DNA of 64,000 bases from Methylorubrum aminovorans (GTDB taxonomy: Bacteria; Pseudomonadota; Alphaproteobacteria; Rhizobiales; Beijerinckiaceae): positions 1 to 64,000 of the forward strand of contig NZ_BPRC01000001.1 of assembly GCF_022179725.1 (NCBI RefSeq), given 5' to 3'. This document shows positions 59,742-64,000 of this stretch, piece after piece. The number at the start of each line of letters is the position of its first letter. Position 1 is the first letter of the stretch. Below the pieces are notes generated by a model. That model was not told the origin of the DNA. It ran no database searches and saw nothing but the letters and a program-made list of their open reading frames with translations. The translations under genes were made by a program, and so were the position numbers.

Positions 59742-59790
59742 GAGCTTCGTCTTTTTCCGAAAGCCGGCGGCCACCTTTCGGGACGATGCT
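59742..59790 (-). repeat. AGCATCGTCCCGAAAG repeat between convergent genes
   Basis: Reading leftward: AGCATCGTCCCGAAAGGTGG then CCGCCGGCTTTCGGAAAAAG, beginning exactly at the base after the Pr6Pr-gene stop. The CCGAAAG...CTTTCGG arms form a 7-bp stem. Closely matches 47936-47977 and, partially, 39046-39071. Confidence 0.8.
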
Positions 59791-60414
59791 TCATCCTTCG
59801 GCGACCTTGCGCCGGGCGAGGCGCCGGTCGAGCATCACCAGAGCCCAGCCGACCCCGAGGAAGGCCGCCGCGATCGCGCCGGCATAGGCCGCGACCGGAC
59901 CCCAGCCGATCTTGCCCACGTCGAGGAACGGGTAGGGATAGCGTGCGTCGTAGGCGCCGCGCACCAGGGTGTAGCCGAGATAGATCAGCGGATAGCTCGC
60001 AAACAGCACGAGGTCGCGCCCCGCGAGGCGTCCCTTCGGCACGAAGGCGAGCCAGAACAGCGGCACCAGAACCGGCAGGGCCTGGTGGAGCAGGATGTCG
60101 CCGACGAGCGCCCCGCCGCGCAGGGTCTTGAGCCCGTAGAGCAGAAGCCGCTGCACAAGTCCGACGAGCAGGGTCGCGAGCACCGCCGTCGCCACGAGCC
60201 GGGGCTGAGCCAGCGCCGGCACCCGCAGGGCGATCGCGCCGAACACGACGAGGACGAGGAGCCCGGTCAGGTTCGTGAAGTAGGCGACCATGATCCAGGC
60301 GGTGAGCGGCACCGATCCGGTCCGGCCGAACACGTTCGTGAAGCCGGCGGCAACGCCGAGAGCGGCGCAGAGCGCGATCAGCGCGGCGGCGATGCGGGCG
60401 TTTCGGGAATCCAT
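59791..60414 (-). CDS. Pr6Pr-family membrane protein
   Basis: 207 residues from the ATG at 60414 (the frame continues to 60471). Six membrane helices. Family motifs: YFTNLTGLLVLVVFG, GDILLHQALPVLVPLFWLAF, YPLIYLGYTLVRGAYDARYP and YPFLDVGKIGW. The family is named for its fungal/bacterial six-helix layout; function unknown. Stop abuts a palindromic repeat. Confidence 0.88.
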   Translation of the reverse strand: MDSRNARIAAALIALCAALGVAAGFTNVFGRTGSVPLTAWIMVAYFTNLTGLLVLVVFGAIALRVPALAQPRLVATAVLATLLVGLVQRLLLYGLKTLRGGALVGDILLHQALPVLVPLFWLAFVPKGRLAGRDLVLFASYPLIYLGYTLVRGAYDARYPYPFLDVGKIGWGPVAAYAGAIAAAFLGVGWALVMLDRRLARRKVAEG

Positions 60415-60521
60415 GATCGTTCGCGTTGGAGCCGGGGAGGGAAGGGCGTTCTGGCTCTGCTTCGCGACCAAGACGTGACGCGGCTTGACAGGTCCGGTCC
60501 CGTGCCGGACGCCACGCCACC

Positions 60522-61313
60522 GTGCTGCTCGATCTCCTGCATCTCCTAACCACGCCCGCGCCGGCCGCCCAGCGCCGGCTCGGCTACCTACGCGACAGCG
60601 TCTGGCTGATGTCGCGGGCGCGGCGTTGCCGCCGGGCCTGGGCGCCGCATCTGGAGGCGAGCCGGGCGGTGATGCGCGCGGCCATCGCCGCGACCGAGCG
60701 GGGCGACACCGCCGTGGTGCTGGGCTCCGGGCTCCTGCTCGACGTGCCGCTGGCGGATCTCGCCGCGCGCTTCCGGCGGGTGGTGCTGGTCGATGCCGTT
60801 CATCTGCGGCCGGCGCGGCGGGCGATCCGGGCCTTCGCCAACGTCGAGACCCTGACGGCGGATCTCAGCGGCGCGATGGCGCTGATGACGGGCGCCGCGC
60901 GCGACCTCGAACCGTGCTTGCCGCCGGTCTGCACCGAGCCGGGCACCGGCCTCGTCATCTCGGCCAACCTCCTCTCGCAGCTGCCGATCCGCCCGGTCGA
61001 GCGGCTGGAGGCCTCGCGTCACCCCCTCGGAGCCTGGACGCCGGAGCACGGCGACGCTTTCGGCCGGCGGATCGTCGAGGGCCATCTCAAGGCCCTGGCC
61101 GGCCTGAGAGCGCAGGTCTGCCTCGTCACCGACATCGACGAGACCGAGGAGGACCGGCAGGGCCGCGTCCACGCCCGGCACGATCTCCTCTACGGCGCGC
61201 GGCTCGGCAATCCTGAGCGGGAATGGACTTGGGAACTCGCGCCGTTCGGCGAGGCGGCCCGCAATCGCCGCCTGATCCACCGTGTCGTCGCCTTTTCCGA
61301 TTGGCACGGATGA
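60522..61313 (+). CDS. Hypothetical protein with SAM-methyltransferase-like Rossmann region
   Basis: 263 residues from a GTG. A helical N-terminus with many Arg (SRARRCRRAWAPHLEASRAV), then ERGDTAVVLGSGLLLDVPLA (~60-79), which reads like a glycine-rich motif I, VVLVDAVHLRPARRAIRA (motif II with Asp), then a segment LSQLPIRPVERLEASR. This is compatible with a methyltransferase fold but no catalytic motif is certain. It was not assigned a function. No clear partner. Confidence 0.7.
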   Translation: MLLDLLHLLTTPAPAAQRRLGYLRDSVWLMSRARRCRRAWAPHLEASRAVMRAAIAATERGDTAVVLGSGLLLDVPLADLAARFRRVVLVDAVHLRPARRAIRAFANVETLTADLSGAMALMTGAARDLEPCLPPVCTEPGTGLVISANLLSQLPIRPVERLEASRHPLGAWTPEHGDAFGRRIVEGHLKALAGLRAQVCLVTDIDETEEDRQGRVHARHDLLYGARLGNPEREWTWELAPFGEAARNRRLIHRVVAFSDWHG

Positions 61314-61523
61314 AGGGCGCATCCGGCTCGGGGGGGGCGGAGCGCTGCGGAACTCTCAGAACAAAATAAGAAGAAGGCTTCCATCTCCAGGATGTTCGAC
61401 ATCCCGGAACGGTTTATCTGGCGAAACGGTCCGATCTGATCTCATCGATTGTATCGAGAGAGGGGTTTGTTCGGAAAATATATGCGGATAATTCAGAAAA
61501 ACCATCCGGGAGGTTTTAGCACG

Positions 61524-61826
61524 ATGCGCCGCTTCTCTGCCCTGTTCCTCGCCGCCGCCTTCGTGCCCGGCGCCGCCCACGCCCTGTCGATGACCGATAC
61601 GCTGGAGGCATGGCGGCAGAGTCCGGCCATGGACCGCCTTCAACTCGCGACCCGCTTCGGCAAGTCGTTCGTCTCGGTCAACGAGAGCTTCACCGCCGGC
61701 TACTTCGTCAGATGCATCGACGACGTCGCGGGCTATTCGAATGCGCAGAAGGCCAAGATCGAGGACGCGGTTCGCGAATGCGTCGCCTCGCAGCTTCGGA
61801 TGACCGGGAAGGGGGCGGACGAGTAG
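61524..61826 (+). CDS. Small secreted hypothetical protein
   Basis: 100 residues from the ATG at 61524 (GGGAGG 10 bases upstream). Signal peptide (about 1-20, FSALFLAAAFVPGAAHA). The mature ~80 residues are mostly helical, with two cysteines (VRCIDDVAGY and RECVASQLR) that could form a disulfide. No family recognised. Ends seven bases before the kup stop on the other strand. Confidence 0.7.
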   Translation: MRRFSALFLAAAFVPGAAHALSMTDTLEAWRQSPAMDRLQLATRFGKSFVSVNESFTAGYFVRCIDDVAGYSNAQKAKIEDAVRECVASQLRMTGKGADE

Positions 61827-61832
61827 CCGTCC

Positions 61833-63755
61833 TCAAATCTCGATCTCGGTGCCGATCTCGATCACCTGATGCGCCGGCACGCAGAAATGGGCGCCGGTGC
61901 GTTCGGCGTTGTTCTGCATCACCGCGAACACCGCCTCGCGCCAATCCGACATGCCGCGTCGGTCGGAGACCGGGATGATCGTCTCGTGGCCGACGAAGAC
62001 GGTGACATCCTCGGTGAACTCCTTCGGAAGGAGGCCGGCGGCCACGGCGCAGTCGAGCCCTTCAGGAATCGAGGCCGATTGCATGAAGCCGTAATGCAGC
62101 ACCAGGCGTCGGATCTCGGGGGTGATCTCGGTGACGCAGGCACGCTCCTCGCGCGGCACCGTCGGCGTCTCCTCGAACAGGGCGGTCACGATCAGCACGC
62201 GAGCGTGCAGCGCGTGCAGGCGCTCGACGAAGCGCATCATCGGCAGCGGGATGCCCTCGGTCGCCGAAGACAGGAAGACGGCCGATCCCGGCAAGGTCGT
62301 CGGTGGGTCGCGGCGCAGATCGTCGAGGAACCGCGTCTCCGGCGGGCGTAGCGCCATGCGCGCCTGTTCCAGGCAGGCATTGCCCTTGCGCCAGGTCAGC
62401 ATCAGGAAGGCGATGAGACCGGCCAGGAGCAGCGGAAACCAGCCGCCTTCGAACAGCTTCACGCTGTTGGCCGAGAGGAAGATCAGGTCGATGACGAGGA
62501 AGAAGCCGTTGACCGCGAGCACGACGGGCAGGGCGTAGCCCCATTTGCGGGCGACGAGGCCGGCGAGCAGGGTGGTGATCGCCATGAGAAGCGACACGGC
62601 GATGCCGTAGGCGCCCGCCAGCGCATCGGAGGAGCGGAAGATCAGCACCGCCGAGAGCGTCGCGGCGGCGAGCAGCCAGTTCACCAGAGGCACGTAGATC
62701 TGGCCGCTCTCGTCCGGGGCGGTGTGGATGATGCGCAGCGGCGGCAGGAAGCCGAGCTGGATCGATTGCCGGGTCAGCGAGAACACGCCTGAGATCACGG
62801 CCTGCGAGGCGATGACGGCGGCGAGCGTCGCTAGCCCGATCAGCGGATAGTGCAGGGGGCCCGGCGCGAGGCGGTAGAACGGGTTCTCGGCCGCGGACGG
62901 ATCGACCAGCAGGATCGCGCCCTGGCCGAAATAGTGGATCACCAGCGCCGGCAGCACGAGGGTGAACCACGCGACGCGGATCGCCCGCGCGCCGAAATGG
63001 CCGAGATCGGCATACATCGCCTCGCCGCCGGTGACCGCGAGGAAGGCGGCGCCCAGCATCGCGAAGCCGACATAGAGTCCGGCATGGGCCGTGAACTCCA
63101 CCGCGCGCAGCGGATTGATCGCGGTGAGGATCTGCGGCGCCTGCGCGATGCCGCCGAGGCCGAGGGCGGCCAGCACGAGAAACCAGACCAGCATCACCGG
63201 TCCGAAGATCCGGCCGATGAAGGCGGCCCCCCGGCGCTGCACGAGAAACAGGCCGACGAGGATCGCGAGCGCGATCGGCACGATGAAGCGGCCGAGAGCG
63301 GGGGCATCGACCCGCAGGCCCTCGACCGCCGAGAGAACCGAGATCGCCGGGGTGATCGCGCCGTCGCCGTAGAGCAGCGCGGCGCCGACGAGGCCGACGA
63401 CCAGCAGCAGCGCCTGCCGCGAGCCGGGTCGCGCATGGCGGGCGCCGAGCAGCGCCAGCATCGCCACGATGCCGCCCTCGCCGCGGTTGTCGGCACGAAG
63501 GATCAGCACCGCGTATTTCAGCGCGACGACGAGGATCAGCGCCCACAGGATCAGCGAGACCGCGCCGGTCACCGCGACCGGGCTCGGGGGGCCGCCGGGG
63601 CTCGCGGCGCGCACCGCCTCCTTGAGGGCGTAGAGCGGGCTCGTGCCGATATCGCCGTAGACGACGCCGAGGGTGGCGATCAGGAGCCCTGCGCCGAGGC
63701 GGCGGCCGGGGCCCGACTCCTCGGCACCCGAACTCTGTGCGGCGTTCTGGCTCAA
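61833..63755 (-). CDS. kup: Kup-family low-affinity potassium transporter
   Basis: 640 residues from a TTG with GGAG eight bases upstream. Twelve membrane helices; family signature GVVYGDIGTSPLYALKEAV near 30-48, DNRGEGGIVAMLALLGA, ALLYGDGAITPAISVLSAVE, and a cytoplasmic C-terminal domain from ~455 (VFLSSATEGIPLPMMRFVER). Proton-coupled K+ uptake across the inner membrane. Full-length. Regulation unknown; no other K+ genes adjoin. Confidence 0.95.
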   Translation of the reverse strand: MSQNAAQSSGAEESGPGRRLGAGLLIATLGVVYGDIGTSPLYALKEAVRAASPGGPPSPVAVTGAVSLILWALILVVALKYAVLILRADNRGEGGIVAMLALLGARHARPGSRQALLLVVGLVGAALLYGDGAITPAISVLSAVEGLRVDAPALGRFIVPIALAILVGLFLVQRRGAAFIGRIFGPVMLVWFLVLAALGLGGIAQAPQILTAINPLRAVEFTAHAGLYVGFAMLGAAFLAVTGGEAMYADLGHFGARAIRVAWFTLVLPALVIHYFGQGAILLVDPSAAENPFYRLAPGPLHYPLIGLATLAAVIASQAVISGVFSLTRQSIQLGFLPPLRIIHTAPDESGQIYVPLVNWLLAAATLSAVLIFRSSDALAGAYGIAVSLLMAITTLLAGLVARKWGYALPVVLAVNGFFLVIDLIFLSANSVKLFEGGWFPLLLAGLIAFLMLTWRKGNACLEQARMALRPPETRFLDDLRRDPPTTLPGSAVFLSSATEGIPLPMMRFVERLHALHARVLIVTALFEETPTVPREERACVTEITPEIRRLVLHYGFMQSASIPEGLDCAVAAGLLPKEFTEDVTVFVGHETIIPVSDRRGMSDWREAVFAVMQNNAERTGAHFCVPAHQVIEIGTEIEI

Positions 63756-63849
63756 GGCAGCGCTCCGGAAGCGGGGCCGGTCGTCACGGCTCAGCTATGA
63801 GAAGCGAGTCCGGCGTCCAGACCACCTTCTTGAGAACTGTCAGGTGATG

Positions 63850-64000
63850 TCAGGGGCGCGGAGCGGGCGCTTCCGGCGGCGCCTTGTCCGAGGCGGGGCG
63901 CCCGTCGCGCAAGCGGGTGGCTGCGGCGACGGCCTTCTCGGCGATGCGGCGGCGCAGGTCGTCGGACAGCTCGATATCGACGAGGCGCCAGCCCCAGTCG
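63850..64000 (-). CDS. C-terminal end of an unidentified protein (partial)
   Basis: The minus strand reads in from the window end DWGWRLVDIELSDDLRRRIA, then EKAVAAATRLRDGRP and a Pro/Ala-rich tail to a TGA at 63852-63850. Fifty residues of a protein that continues beyond 64000. Helical and charged; not recognised. It ends 94 bp upstream of kup on the same strand. Confidence 0.6.
   Translation of the reverse strand, partial: DWGWRLVDIELSDDLRRRIAEKAVAAATRLRDGRPASDKAPPEAPAPRP

Noticed and set aside
1..64000. CRISPR arrays, rRNA or tRNA genes, prophage or plasmid replication genes
   Set aside because: No regularly spaced direct repeats, no conserved RNA sequences and no phage or replication proteins were found by reading.

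Overview
The window reads as a GC-rich chromosomal segment of a Rhizobiales alphaproteobacterium, most likely of the Methylobacterium/Methylorubrum group. This assignment rests on gene content and style, since no database search was possible. Supporting signs are a methylsuccinyl-CoA dehydrogenase-like enzyme of the ethylmalonyl-CoA pathway, two polyhydroxyalkanoate phasins, a sulfate-assimilation cluster using an APS-type [4Fe-4S] reductase, an alphaproteobacterial direct-repeat SOS box (GTTC-N7-GTTC), BTLCP-type cysteine peptidases and Pr6Pr proteins. There are about 60 genes packed at high density. No rRNA, tRNA, CRISPR array, phage or plasmid backbone was seen. Mobile DNA is limited to the 5' tip of an IS5-like transposase at the left edge and several families of short palindromic repeats.

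Layout. 1-3.3 kb: IS tip, a DegP/HtrA protease and two phasins, the first phasin preceded by a perfect palindrome resembling a PhaR operator. 3.4-9 kb: two divergent paralogous GT4 glycosyltransferases, a small hydrophilic protein and a PAS-GGDEF-EAL protein. 9.1-14 kb: acyl-CoA dehydrogenase (mcd-like), DMT transporter, YihY protein and an AlgX/AlgJ-like protein. 13.9-21.7 kb: the sulfur block, with cysH-cysD-cysN on the minus strand and, divergently, an Lrp/AsnC regulator followed by cysJ and cysI. A shared motif in front of the regulator and of cysJ suggests local regulation. 21.7-36 kb: TonB receptor, panC, a cupin regulator, ssb, redox enzymes (quinone oxidoreductase-like, OYE, glutathionyl-hydroquinone reductase-like), secreted small proteins, and a ybbN / Lon-N-like / Trm112 cluster. 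35.7-42 kb: Tim44-like protein, PAS histidine kinase, two tandem LapG-like (BTLCP) peptidases, a two-domain PilZ protein and a PAS_5 protein. 42-49.4 kb: rhomboid protease, outer-membrane-type protein, CBS protein, patatin, hisI, folE, a NifU/IscU-like scaffold, yidD and a Bax-inhibitor-1 protein. 49.5-53.7 kb: FtsX-like permease and a membrane histidine kinase. 53.8-57.8 kb: pdxJ-acpS-lepB-rnc-era, a classic alphaproteobacterial housekeeping operon. 58-64 kb: two rRNA-modification enzymes, a Pr6Pr protein, two unknowns, kup and a partial gene.

The most notable points beyond routine annotation are these. (1) The Lrp-type regulator sits inside the sulfate-assimilation locus with matching putative operators. 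(2) One phasin begins with an AT-hook-like R-G-R-P segment and could link storage granules to DNA. (3) One ~45-nt repeat family has three copies, each starting 0-1 nt after the stop codon of an unrelated gene and in that gene's orientation. (4) A good SOS box lies upstream of ssb. (5) Tandem LapG-like peptidases lie near a PilZ protein. (6) The IS5-like transposase start codon is buried in a hairpin. No wholly unfamiliar multi-gene system was evident.
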